From: Brassica napus
Lineage: Eukaryota; Streptophyta; Magnoliopsida; Brassicales; Brassicaceae
NCBI RefSeq assembly: GCF_020379485.1
Contig: NC_063448.1
Coordinates: 50,229,218 to 50,293,217, forward strand
Length of the DNA stretch: 64,000 bases
Direction: 5' to 3'
Shown: positions 33,597-45,009 of the stretch, in pieces
Position numbering within the stretch: position 1 is the stretch's first letter
Layout of the letters: each line of letters opens with the position of its first letter
Translations under genes and position numbers: made by a program
Notes under the pieces: model-generated
Told to the model about the DNA's origin: nothing
What the model saw: only the letters and a program-made list of their open reading frames with translations
Database searches by the model: none

Positions 33597-34680
33597 TGAC
33601 TTTAGTTCATGCATCATTTGGATTATTATTCTCTTTCCCACACAACTTGATACCTAGATTTGTTTACGTTTTAAACAATTTTATCTTTTTTTTTTTGAGC
33701 AAATCTATACTTCTCTATAAAATCTAAAACTCAACTTATGTCTTACAAACTTTGCTAAGCAATTTAGATATATAGAGACAAAATTTAAAAAGACATAATC
33801 CGCGCGTAGCGCGGACAAAGCATCTAGTCCATATTAACAACCAAACTATCTAAATAATAGACTACAAGAGTTTCATCACAATATAACGGGAAAACCTTTG
33901 AGCTGAAACAATTCGAGATAGATTAAAATAAAATAAGAATATGTAAAATATAATTAAGGGAAATCATATTCACGAGAAAAGCAACTTATTGATCAATGTG
34001 TGCTTGTATTTGTGAGTTACCCATAATTATTTTCCAAATCAGAAAATATAATAATAAATAAACCCAAGTAAAGATTATCAAGTTAAAGCCATAGAAAACT
34101 GCAGTTAAGAGACACATATCCATAATGTTGCAAAGCTGGCTTGCAGAACTACAACCCCAAGATAGAGCATAGATTCAATGCAATGTATTTCCATGGAAAA
34201 AAAAAATGATCTTCTGTCTCTTTCCATCTGATTTTATTATCCATATGTTTCCTTTATTATATGTGATTCTTGAGTTCTGAGTCTCTGTGTGGAGTCTTTT
34301 CATTCGCTCAGTGACAAGCTCAAGCAAGTTTCAAAAATCATAAAAGTCATTTCTGGTATCCCATAGCTCACCTGTCATCCCAGCTTACATGTCACCTAAA
34401 GGAAATCAAGCAATTCAGATGCATTGATCTCTCATTCTCACATATCATTCCATTTTAAAACAAAAAAAAATCTAGATTACTCTGCATATAATTTGCAAAT
34501 CTGAAATATCCATGATTACAAAGCAAACAAGATGGATTACGCTTATAATATGATGTAAAAGGGAAGATGTAGTTTTGAATATAATAACATTTTGGTTCCT
34601 CCTTATCCCAAAATGTACAGAGACAAGTACAACTAGCTGTACTTGGACTTAAGAGTCATTGAAAATATCATTGACATAAA

Positions 34681-35920
34681 TGTAAAAGTTAATTGGTGTC
34701 TGTATCCCTGTCGAACATCTATATTGGCGAAGTATCCATGCTTTCTGATTAATAATTTCAAATCCATAATATCCCTAGACTCTACTATGTGCAGCTAAAA
34801 GCGTTGTCATACTCGTGGACATGAAGCGAGTATTAACTCGAATTGAAACGAGTTTCTGCATTGATGGTGTCCGTTCGACAAGACATAATCATATAATCTA
34901 TGTTGTTCCTAAGCTTATGTTCCCTAACCCATTCTCATTAATAATTTCAAATTATGAGTTTAATTAACTACTTTTGGGAAGATTATGGATATTTTCATTT
35001 TCGATTAATAATTTTCAAATTATGAGTTTAATTAACTTTTGGAAAGATCATGGGTATTTTTTCGAAGTAAATAAGATGTTATAAAATATTTTTTATTAAT
35101 TGCTACTTAATTTAGTAGCTGATACATGTTTTGGTAAATAGTTTGTCGACTTATACATTGTTTCATACATGGTTTGTTACTTGATAAATTGGTAGATACA
35201 TAGTTTGCAAGTTGATACATTTTTTTGATAAATTGTTTGTTATCTGATAAATTGGTTGGATACATGGTACATATTTTAGCTTATACATAGTTTGATATCA
35301 AATTATTAATAAATGGTTGGTATGCTACATAGACTTGTTGTTATCTGATAAAATATTTGTTACCTGGTACATGTTATGTTAGCTGATATATAATTTGTTA
35401 TCTGATACATGCTATGTTAGATCATATATAATACTATGTCTTAACGGTTACAAATTACATTAGCCAAAAACCTTTACGTGTTGTCGTTCTTGTTAGACGG
35501 ATTGAAAGATCCCCCAAATATATTCTTATAACCATATTGTTAATTATTTTTCTCCATTAGTTTCTCTTCGTAAGTTACATTTATCTAAATAATATACTTG
35601 TAAATATGGATATAAATCATGTGGCTAAAATCGCTCCAGCTGTAAATTTATGACATCAAACACCACTTTATTTAGCTGACACATTTTTGCTTTCTGCAGC
35701 ATTAGAATTGACAGCAAAAATTTTCATCATTACAAAGGAGCAAAATCATCTATTCATGGCTTAAATATCATATATTATACCATTAACATCAATCAGTGTG
35801 TAGGTAGCAAATATAAGCTTCTATTGGATATAGTTAACTAATTGTCTCTAAATGTAAAACAGGTTTGGGAGACTAGATGCAGCAACAAGGCACTCACTTC
35901 AGGTTTGTTGTGGGGTGGGG
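34681..35920. repeat. Spacer between duplication copies, with short-motif array
   Basis: No gene is seen. At 34930-35060 a unit of about 70 bp (AAATTATGAGTTTAATTAAC core) is repeated twice imperfectly. At 35100-35430 about a dozen degenerate copies of GATACATRGTTTGTTA and TTATCTGATAAATTGG words occur at irregular spacing, resembling in style the motif arrays at 10-12 kb but with a different word. Confidence 0.5.
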
Positions 35921-36046
35921 ATCAATCACTTCATGTTTCATAACTTGAACCGCAGGTCGGTCCAAGAATATTAAAAAAAAAACTAAAATACTCGTAAAAT
36001 ATGTTTTTTTTATCGAACTACTTGATTAATTAAACGCGAAACCGAG

Positions 36047-39000
36047 TTACTCCCTAACGGGAGGGATTACAGATAGACTTAGAGCAGCCTTTGCCAAGGA
36101 ATCTGCTACAACATTGTTCAAACGAGGAACATACGAAAACGAGATATAATCAAACCTACAGCTCAAAACTCGGATATCGAGCAAAACACTCTGGAGTAGA
36201 ACTGTCGACGAAGAAGAGTTGAGGAGGTTGACGAGAGACTTCAAATCAGAGAAAACATTCACCTGAGAGAAATCATTAGTGACTGCATCCATAAGGGCAG
36301 CCTTTACCGCAAGCGCTTCCGCAACAATGGGCGCAGCGACATGAAGGCGGTTAGTAGAGTGGTGATGGACCTTGACACCAGAGGGATCAACAAATGTCCA
36401 GACCTGTCCGCTGTTGCCAGAAACAGGGTCCCAAGCTCCATCAGTAAAGCATCTAACGCCATATACATTCGGAGGGGGGGGGGGAAGGATCGAGCGTGAG
36501 GGGAATGCGAGGTGTTGTCAGATTGAGAGGCCTCTTCCCAGCTTCGCGCATCTTTCAATGCTTTAGTGACCAGTTCCGTTTCAGTACACGACTTGCCTTC
36601 AAAGACTAGTCTGTTTCGGTTCTTCCATAGATGCCAGTAGAGCCAGGGATAGAGTGGAGAGCGGCCCAGCCCAGAGGGTGGGAGGTTGATCATTCTAGTG
36701 TTTTGGACCAGCAACTCTCTCATTGATACAATAGTTCCTGCATTTGGCTTGTGCATAGTCGGAACAAGATCCCAAACACGGGCAGCAAAAGAGCAGGTGA
36801 GGAAGAGGTGCAAAGGTGTTTCGACCTCTCCGCATCGCTTGCATTTCGATTCCGTTTGGAGTCCTCTAACACGCAAGGTGTGTCCCGTTGGAAGTGCTCC
36901 ATTCATCGCTCTCCATAGGAAGGTTTGGATCTTAGAAGAGGTGTGTAAGTTCCAGATGCATTTGCCCCAGGGAAACTGATCCGTAACATGGTTTAACTGA
37001 GCTTTTCGAGCCATAGCGTAGCCTGACTTGGACGAGTAAGATCCTGAGGAAACCAGATTAGTTCATCATTTTTGTTAAAGGAACTAGGAATGATTTGAAG
37101 AATACAGTCCTCATACAGAGGCAAGTGCTGACTAATAGCACTGAAGTTCCACTCATTTGACTCAGGGAGGATAATGTCCGAGACATGCAGCTCTTGGCTC
37201 TCCCTAGAGGGAGGAGGCCCTATGGGAGTTAATGGAGTTGATAAATATACCCACGGGTCAGCCCATACTCTGATCTGCGAGCCGTTCCCCACACTCCATC
37301 CCAAGCCCAAGTTAAGTAGTTCTACACCCCAGATGATACCCCTCCACCTGTGAGAGGCAGCTGAAGGACATGGGCCTTCAAGCTAGGGAGCAGAATGGCA
37401 GTACTTCCCTACGAGTGTCTACGCCAGGAGAGAATGGGGTTCTCGGATCAGTCGCCACGCTATCTTTGCCAACAGAGCTTGATTATAGCAGGTTATGTCT
37501 CGGAAACCAAGCCCACCTAAGTTCTTCGGGAGGGTGAGTCTAGACCACGCTACCCAGCACATTTTCCGCACATTATGCTTTGAATCCCACCAAAATCTCG
37601 TAAGAAGAGATTGGATTTGTTTGCATAGGGAGGCTGGTAGCATGAAACATGACATAGCATATGCGGGTATGGCTGTAAGAACAGCTTTAAGCAGTACATG
37701 TTTGCCTGCACCGGAAAGGAATCTAGTAGACCAATTCAGTACCTTCTGTCGGATGCGGTCGATGATGCTATTGAAGATATCTCGTTTACGTCTTCCTAAG
37801 TGCTCGGGCAATCCTAGATACTTCCCTATGCCACCTTCTTTGTTGATAGCCAGTGAACGTTTGACTCTGATTTTAGCAGAAGCCGGAGTCTTAGACGAGA
37901 AGGTTATGGCCAAATTGCTTGGGCTGATGCACTGTCCCGATGCTCGCTCGTATCTTGCTAGAAGCGCGAGAAGGTTGGTACAGCTCGCTTCATCGGATCT
38001 GGTGAAGAACATGGTGTCATCGGCGAAGAGCAAATGATTGATCGGAGGGCAATTGCGGGCCACTTTGATTCCCGGTAGGTCTCCAGAGGCTTGCGCTTTA
38101 CTGCATAATCCCGACAAGACCTCTGTACACAGTATAAAGAGGTAAGGCGACAAAGGGTCTCCTTGCCGTATTCCTCGAGCCGGTTTCACTTTGCCTTGCG
38201 GAGCGCCATTAATCAAGAAAGAGTAGGACACCGAGGTCACGCAGACCATAATCCACGAGATCCAGCGGTCATGGAAGCCCAATCTCCACAGTACAACTTC
38301 CAAGAAGGTCCACTCGATCCTATCATAGGCCTTGCTCATGTCCGTTTTCACAGCCATGGAGCACCGGACCTTAGCTTTTGAGGTGTGTAGATAGTGAAGG
38401 ATCTCGTGGGTGATGAGAACATTGTCTCCAATAGCCCGTTTAGGGACAAAAGCCGACTGATGAGGTGAGATAATTCGCGGGAGTAAAGGTTGTAGGCGCT
38501 TCGTAAGAATCTTTGCTATGATCTCTTAGTGCGTGGAGCAAAGCGCGATAGGACGGAAATCGGCAACCTTCCTCGGACAGGAGATCTTAGCTATCAAACG
38601 AACATGAGTTTCGTTCTGTCTCGGATGGAGATAACCTGATTCGAAGAACTCTCGGATATCTCGATACACATCCTCACCAACCGTGTTCCAAAAGGAATGG
38701 TAAAAGCCCGTGTAGAAGCCATCAGGTCCTGGGGTTTTATCGGCATGAATCGCAAACACGGCATTGTATACTTCAGTTCGGTCCGGTATAGCAACAAGTC
38801 TTTCGTTATCTTCTGGTGTGATACACGGATTCAGCGCTTCGTTGACTCTCTCAAGACAGTATGCTCCTGACGATGCAAATATATTCTGGAAATAAGTGGA
38901 GATAGTTGAGACTATTCCTTCTTCGGTATCAAACACTCTGCCCTCATCGTCTTCTAGAACAGAGAAGTTGTTGATTTGACGCCTGCCCCGGGTGATAGCG

Positions 39001-40080
39001 TGAAAGAAGCCAGAGTTACGATCGCCGCACTGAAGCCAGAGGATGCGACTTCTTTGTCGCCAGTATTCTTCCTCCTCTTGGTAAGCTTTTTCAAGAGTTG
39101 TAGTAGTGGGTACAATAAGGTCGGTATCGGGTAAGGGGGCAGAGAGCGCAGCTTCAAGGACTTGTTGAGCTTCTTTGATTACTTCAGAGCTTTTGATGTT
39201 CAGTTCTCTTGTCCATTCAATGATTTTTCTCTGCACCCGATCAATTTTGGAGAGAACAGCTTCTTGTCTATGGAGTGGCCACTGGTCTTCGACGAGCTTG
39301 TGTATATCAGGGTTTTTCCTCAATCTCCTATCAAATCGAAAGTTCCCCTTTCTAGAAGTTTTAGTCTGGTCAAAAAGAGTGAGGAGTGGCAGGTGATCCG
39401 AACCCTCAAAGCTGAGGTAGATATTGCGACATGATGGGAAAAGTTCCGACCACGCACAGTTTGACATAGCTCGATCAAGACGAGATTGGATGAAGTGTTC
39501 ATGTCTCATTCCGTGCCAAGATAGATGGTTACCAGCATGTGGCAAGTCCCATAGCCCAGATTGGGACACAAAACTGCGGAAAGCTAAGAAAGATCCCTCC
39601 CAGCGCGGTGGGCCTCCAACCTTCTCGGAGTTGTCAAGTAAGTCGTTGAAGTCCCATGTTATAAACCATGCAGAGTCTCGAGCCTTGCCGAGTTCGACCA
39701 ATTTACTCCAAAAGGCAGCTCGATCTTCTTTTCTCGGAGTGCCATAAATGAAGGAAGCAAAGAATGATGACTTTTTTGAGCAGATGAATGTGTCGATGAT
39801 ATTACAAGATGAGTACAAAACATGCACTTTTATATCATCCTTCCAAGACAACATAAGACCTCCACTTAAACCAGTAGGAGGTACTGAGAAATGTTGTTTA
39901 TACAGAGAGTTCTGAAATAATCAGAGGACTTTTTCATCGCTGTTCTTAGTCTCCATTAGAAATAAGATATCGGGAGATAGTCGAGTACGTATCTCCTTGA
40001 TCCGCTGGTCTGTCAAGGTGCTTCCAATCCCTTGACAGTTCCAGCTCAAACACGCTAAGGAAGCGGATCTTGAGGTGGCC
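36047..40080 (-). pseudogene. LINE ORF2: endonuclease, reverse transcriptase, RNase H-like; broken
   Basis: In order on the minus strand: an exonuclease/endonuclease/phosphatase domain (from about 40060, SWNCQGIGS; later SRLDRAMSN and GSDHLPLL), a reverse transcriptase (DFRPIALC, KTDMSKAYDRIEW, GIRQGDPLSPYLF, and the catalytic FADD near 38020), a zf-RVT zinc-binding region (CKRCGEVETPLHLFLTC, near 36800) and an RNase H-like tail ending at 36047. A usual GDFND reads WDFND, which would hurt the endonuclease. Stops occur near 39919, at 38526 (just after the first RT block) and near 37419. A run of G at about 36475 shifts the frame before the RNase H part. At least five lesions make it dead. Confidence 0.85.
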
Positions 40081-41836
40081 GAAAATCCGCCACCTTCTTC
40101 TTGGTAGAGGGGAAAACCCTAGTAGATGGAGCCACCTGAGCAGGCGCAGGGGCCTTACTTGTAGCAGGTCCTGTCTTAGCGCCAGAAGCCGACATGACAA
40201 GCCTTCTCTTGGACGATTGCTGACCCTTCGTGACCCTTCTTTTCTTTAAGCTTACACCTTGGACAGGGCTTCTAGGAATTTTCTTCTTTGTAGGTTGGTC
40301 AGGCGCCTTACGCTTTCCTAGCGTCTTTGCAGCAATACGACCCGAGCGCTTAGGAAGACGGCCCAAGGAGAGAGTGATGGTAGTGTCTGGTTTCGCAGGT
40401 ACATGGCCAAGACGTAAAGAGACATGAAGCCTATCTTCGCTGAGAGTGCGGATCAGAGATGGTTCAGATTGGGGGGCTTAGAGCCCGACGCCCCTGTTCT
40501 GTCAATGAAAGGTAGGTCTCCCATTGTTTCTTCAAAATATTGCAATTCCACATCTTGGAGAATGCCAGAGTCAGTAGTAACCTCCTCATTACGAGGCAAA
40601 TGCTCTCTATTGGTGGGCAAAGAGAGTCGATCCCGGGCCGGGCGTTTTTCAGAAGTGCCAATCAAACTAACCACAGGGGAGATTCTTTCCAGAGCAGAAC
40701 GTCGCTCTCTAGAATTGGCATGGGCAGAGGTTGGTCCTGGAGGAGTTATTAGAGGTTCTCTGACAGGACGCGAGCGGGGGGGGGGGAATATGGGAGCTCT
40801 GGGCATTAGGGAGTTGTCTAGACGTTCTTACTGACAGCCTTCCTGAGCCTCGAGGCTCAGAGCCCGCAATAGAACCTGAGGACTGGCCCTTCCGTGGTAC
40901 CCAAGTTTCTTTTCTAGGGTAAGTATTTCTCCGGGGAGGTGAAGAAGGGGGTGGGCGTCTATATTCAGATGAAGCTAGGCGATAGTCAGTACGAAGGGAT
41001 CGATCGTAGGTCGCCTTCGAGTGTCCCTCGTGGCGAACATCATTTGACCGATGAGAATTTCTACAAGTTCTGTCTGATCGCTCCTCATTCCTCACTACCC
41101 TATCATCAGTTCTTCTTCTTTCAGCGAGCTTCTCAAGAGTTCTCGATTGATTGATACCCATAGGGCCTTGAGTTTTAGAGAATCTGGACATGCATTTATC
41201 TTGCTCGTGAGAGAGTGAGGCGCATGAGAAGCAATGCTTCTCAAGCTTCTCGTATTCCAGTTCAACTTCCTTGATTTCTGCTGAGGGGAGACTGATTTCA
41301 AGATGTCTTTCAAGGGGTCGGAGTCCATTAATGAGGACCCGAACTCGGCCTTTTGGAACATCTTTGGACTCGACATGGCCAAGTTCTGAGCCTATAGCGT
41401 GTAGAGCCTCTTCCGTCCAGTAGTGTAGAGGAATTCCATGGATTCGTATCCAAAATGGAATAATAGATGGGAAGCTATCAGATACAATAGGTTCCCACCG
41501 CTGCAAGAGTATCATCCATTTTTTGAAGTGGTATGGGGCTTTGTGTAGGATACTCTGTAGATCTCTTTCGGATTCAAAGGTAAACTGAAACAGATGGGGA
41601 CCAAGATCTCGGCCAGTGATAGAGCCGGAGACGTGCCAGTGTTGCAGAAAGAAGTCTACCAAGGCTCTGGTATTTTGTGCCGCCGAGTTTGTAACTCGTC
41701 TGATAAGAGAGAGTTTGTTCTGTTCAATGAGCGCAGAGTTGTTAGTAGCTGGAATGGGGATGGGAGCTCTGCGAACAGGAGCAAAAGTGGTTGACGTCCA
41801 TTTAGCCTTTTCTGCAGTAGAGTAGCGTCTCGCCAT
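40055..41836 (-). pseudogene. LINE ORF1: DUF4283/zinc-knuckle gag-like protein, frameshifted
   Basis: The frame from 41836 encodes a DUF4283-type N-terminal domain (FFLQHWHVSGSITGRDLGPHLF, PFWIRIHGIPLHYWTEEALHAIG, in part) and a CCHC knuckle CFSCASLSHEQDKC. An arginine/serine-rich linker follows. A G run at about 40775-40785 shifts the frame into 40806-40453. A stop then separates the basic C-terminal part (40366-40055). In L1 elements this protein binds the element RNA. It is broken here. Confidence 0.75.
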
Positions 41837-42224
41837 AGCCTCAAATACTAAGTGGGAGAGAATTCATAACCTTCAGCAACAACACAAGGGAGAGGTCCCA
41901 AACTGGGCAAAGGCAACTTCAGTACCACAAAAGAGAGAGGTCCCAAACTGGGCAATAAACTAGATGAGCTAGCAGACTTAAGTTCTCTAAATCTCCACAG
42001 GTCAAAGCCGCTCAGAGTTCCGAGGAATGAAATGAGGCAGTATACAGACCACAGTAGAGTGGGAGAAAAGGGAACATGTCAGAGATTAGTGGCTCCAGTC
42101 TTCAGGCAGTAAGCACTGCGGGCCCTCCGACGGCGTCGGGGGCTGAACCCGGTGGAAGTTTAACCAGAGGTGAAGTGAGAGTAAGAGGTGGTTTTCTCAG
42201 TTTGAAAAATTACTACTCGTAAAA

Positions 42225-43076
42225 TCAATACAATACTAAAAGGAAAATATAAGCCATGGAGAGGTTGTTCACGTATGATAGGAAAATCAACTAATCAGAG
42301 AGCCCGAAGTTGTCACGTCATCTCATTTATTTTTTCGTAAAAAATGAAAAAACAATGCAAAGGAAATGATCGAACCCGGGTTAGTATGACATAAATATAG
42401 GACAGTTACCACTAAGCCATTGAAACTTTCTTGGACACATATACAATAATCACTAAGTGTGTAATCACAAACTCTTATGTACAGTTACAATAATATGAAT
42501 TCAACTTTCAAGACTCCGATACTTTGTTTTGTAAAAAAATAGGATGGACATAAATGATATACGAACTATGAATAGTACTTTATAAAGCTGACTTAGATAA
42601 CACATCTGCACATCCATTTCCAATCTTTTTTGATGCTTAAATTCAATTTCTTCAGAGCAATTATTCCATAAAAAGATCGTATGAGATATTGTTTTGATAT
42701 TCAGATTTGTTTCTTGACTGTTAAGAAGATTGATAACTGTAAAAATGTCTCCTTCGAATATGATATGTCTATAACCGAATCTCCAACATGAGAAAAGTTT
42801 GTTTAAAAAGTAAATAATTTCTTTTTTCTTATATTATATAATAAATATATATTATTTACTGATAATAAAAATATAATTATTCATCTATCACAAATATCTA
42901 TGCAAACATGTGAATCAAGTACAACAATCAAATAACATAATGATTTCTACAAAAAAAAATTTAAAAATATATTTATGTTATGTAGTCTTATTTTATATTC
43001 TTTAAATAATATAATACAATATAATATAATATTTTTAGAATTGAGAAATACATATAATATCTATTAAAAAATCTAG
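42225..43076 (+). mobile_element. Helitron inserted inside the LINE target duplication
   Basis: The element starts TCAATACAATACTAAAAGGA and ends AATCTAG at 43076. Removing its 852 bp restores the 18-bp target duplication of the LINE across the A|T junction. The intact left copy of that duplication is the empty site. No coding frame is present. It contains a SINE-like segment. Confidence 0.8.
42330..42430 (-). repeat. SINE-like tRNA-derived segment within a Helitron
   Basis: On the minus strand, TGGCTTAGTGGT (42419-42408) fits a pol III box A and CGGGTTCGATCA (about 42378-42367) a slightly imperfect box B. The segment has no tRNA fold and the boundaries are approximate. Confidence 0.5.
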
Positions 43077-44369
43077 TATGTTTAAAACTTGGATAGTAGT
43101 AGTATATATGGTCAAGTCAACTAAGATGAATACGCTCGAGTCAACTAAGATGATTTTTAAAAAAAGAAGCGAAAATTCATCTAAATTATTAAAACAGAAG
43201 TACAAATTTGAAATAACCCTGAGTTTTCCTTAATAATTACAAGTTTATGCCACTGATCTTAACCATGTTTAACATTTAAATCAAATCACCTAAATTTAAT
43301 TTAAATAGTTAACCAAACACAATTATTACGTCTTATACCACCTTCTTTAACAACGTTAACAAACCACATCATTTCTATTATTTGGTCAACTGAATTGCCT
43401 CCTTTTAATATGATATTCACAATTGTCATTATTATCATTACGTGAGACAATTCTAATTCATCACAAATTGAATTATCTCATTGCACTCGGATTAAACAAT
43501 CCTCAAATTTTCAAAAACCTGACATGCCATATTCTTAAGATTATACACTGACATGAAAACTAACATGAAACTCTTGATTATGTAAATACTTCATATATTT
43601 ATACTTACAATCAAATGTCATGTCGGTTTGCATATATTACATATGTGGAATATGAATCATGTTCCCTGTAAAATATTTTCAAAATAAATTACATACTGAA
43701 ACATAGTTTTGCCATACTGTATATAGTTAGGGATATGACATTTAAACTAATTTATTACCTTAACGTGAGCCAAATTACTTCTATCACATTAACTAGAGTT
43801 AAAGATGTCAATCTTTGTATTCGAGTAAGTTTTCCTAATTCACAATATATTGTATACTTTTAATTATTATAACCTCGAGTGTAGAAAATGAAAAACAAGA
43901 ATATCCTGTTAATAGATACTATCACAGTAAACTAAAATTATGACAATTTTCATTCAAAATAGAATAGTTCCTTTTCTAATACTACCAAATGAAAGAAAAG
44001 TTTAAATAGTGTTACAAATATAAGCTCTTATATTAAATATATACAGTCGGGTATTAATGTTTTAAGATACGTATAATCTTAATACTAAACTTGAAAATCA
44101 CGCAATTCAGAATACTTTAGTTGAGATTTCCTTTTGAATATACGTACTCGCACAATATATACCATTCCTAATTGCCTCAAACAAGTTTTAGCCATTGGAG
44201 AAGTACTTAAGATTCATTCAACTTAAGAATCTAGCAAGGGAAGCACCAATATACACTGTAACGGAAGGAAACGAACCCCCATTTTTTACTTGGTTCTTCA
44301 CCCGGGACTCTTCCAAATTTCCAGTAACTGTGACATCCACTACAAGAAAACAGGGGGATTCTGATGGCC

Positions 44370-44800
44370 GAAATCGTCGGAAATTCGTCGGAATAGACCG
44401 ATTCCGACGAATTTCCGACGAACCCGTCCGTCGGTATCGTTTCGTCGGAAAAAAAAAATTCGTCGGAATTTCGTCAGAACTTCCGACGACTTTCTGACGA
44501 ATACCGAGAAACGTCATTCTGACGAACTTCCGACGATATTACGATGCGGATACACGAGACCAGAGTTCATCGGAAAACTACGTACCGACGAAGAACGTTC
44601 GTCGGACAATTCCGACGTAGAATGTTCCTCGGTTTATTCCGACGAACTTTAGGCGTCGGAATTTACCGACGGACAACGGTCGTCGGAATATACCGACGAA
44701 CCACGTTCGTCGGTATATTCCGACGGAAATGTGGTTTGTCGGTAAATTCCGACGGATATATGTCCGTCGGTATATTCCGACGACCATTGTCCGTCGGTAT
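44370..44800. repeat. CACTA 1 left subterminal repeat array
   Basis: Many direct and inverted copies of CCGACGAA/TTCGTCGG and CCGACGGA/TCCGTCGG lie about 10-25 bp apart. The right array is at 51710-52255. Confidence 0.9.
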
Positions 44801-45009
44801 ATACCTTTTTTTTTTACAAATTAATTTTGCATTTTTATATATTTTTTGATATTAATAATTTAAAAAATCGGAAATTTAAAACTAATAATATTATAAAATT
44901 TAAATTCATAAAAACCGAAATAGGAAAAAAACATTCATAAAGTTTAAAATTCATACAAACCGAAATAGAAAAAAAAAACATTCCGAAAGTTTTAAAAAGC
45001 CGAAATAAA

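Larger units (their letters stand above)
26753..33827 (+). mobile_element. Helitron carrying two RPA70-like genes
   Basis: The 5' end is TCTAACACTACTAAAAGCC at 26753, followed by a GTCCACGTAGGA phrase shared with other Helitrons here. The 3' end is the hairpin CCGCGCGTAGCGCGG (33800-33814), a short tail and CTAG at 33824-33827, then T of the host. It sits in duplication copy A, and copy B lacks it. It carries an almost intact and a broken gene for RPA-like proteins but no Rep/helicase, so it depends on another element. It may be a composite of two Helitrons; no internal end was found. Confidence 0.75.
25617..34680 (+). repeat. Segmental duplication copy A
   Basis: Host sequence at 25617-25931, 26485-26740 and about 33960-34680 is repeated in the same order and orientation at 35921-59368 (copy B). 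Similarity is high, judged by eye as low-divergence. After removing a hAT-like element and a Helitron, about 1.45 kb remains, almost the same as copy B without its insertions. A few indels separate them. The boundary regions next to the Helitron (26740-26752, 33828-33960) are diverged or unalignable by eye. Confidence 0.85.
36004..42213 (-). mobile_element. L1-type LINE retrotransposon, full length but inactive
   Basis: The element reads on the minus strand, with its 3' end at a short poly(T) tract (36004-36011, the A-tail) and a 5' leader at about 42213-41837. The target duplication is 18 bp, TACTCGTAAAATATGTTT. It is intact on the left (35989-36006) and split on the right into 42214-42224 and 43077-43083 by a later Helitron. 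ORF1 (gag-like) and ORF2 (endonuclease, reverse transcriptase, zinc finger, RNase H-like) are both present but broken. The length of about 6.2 kb fits a complete plant L1. Confidence 0.85.
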
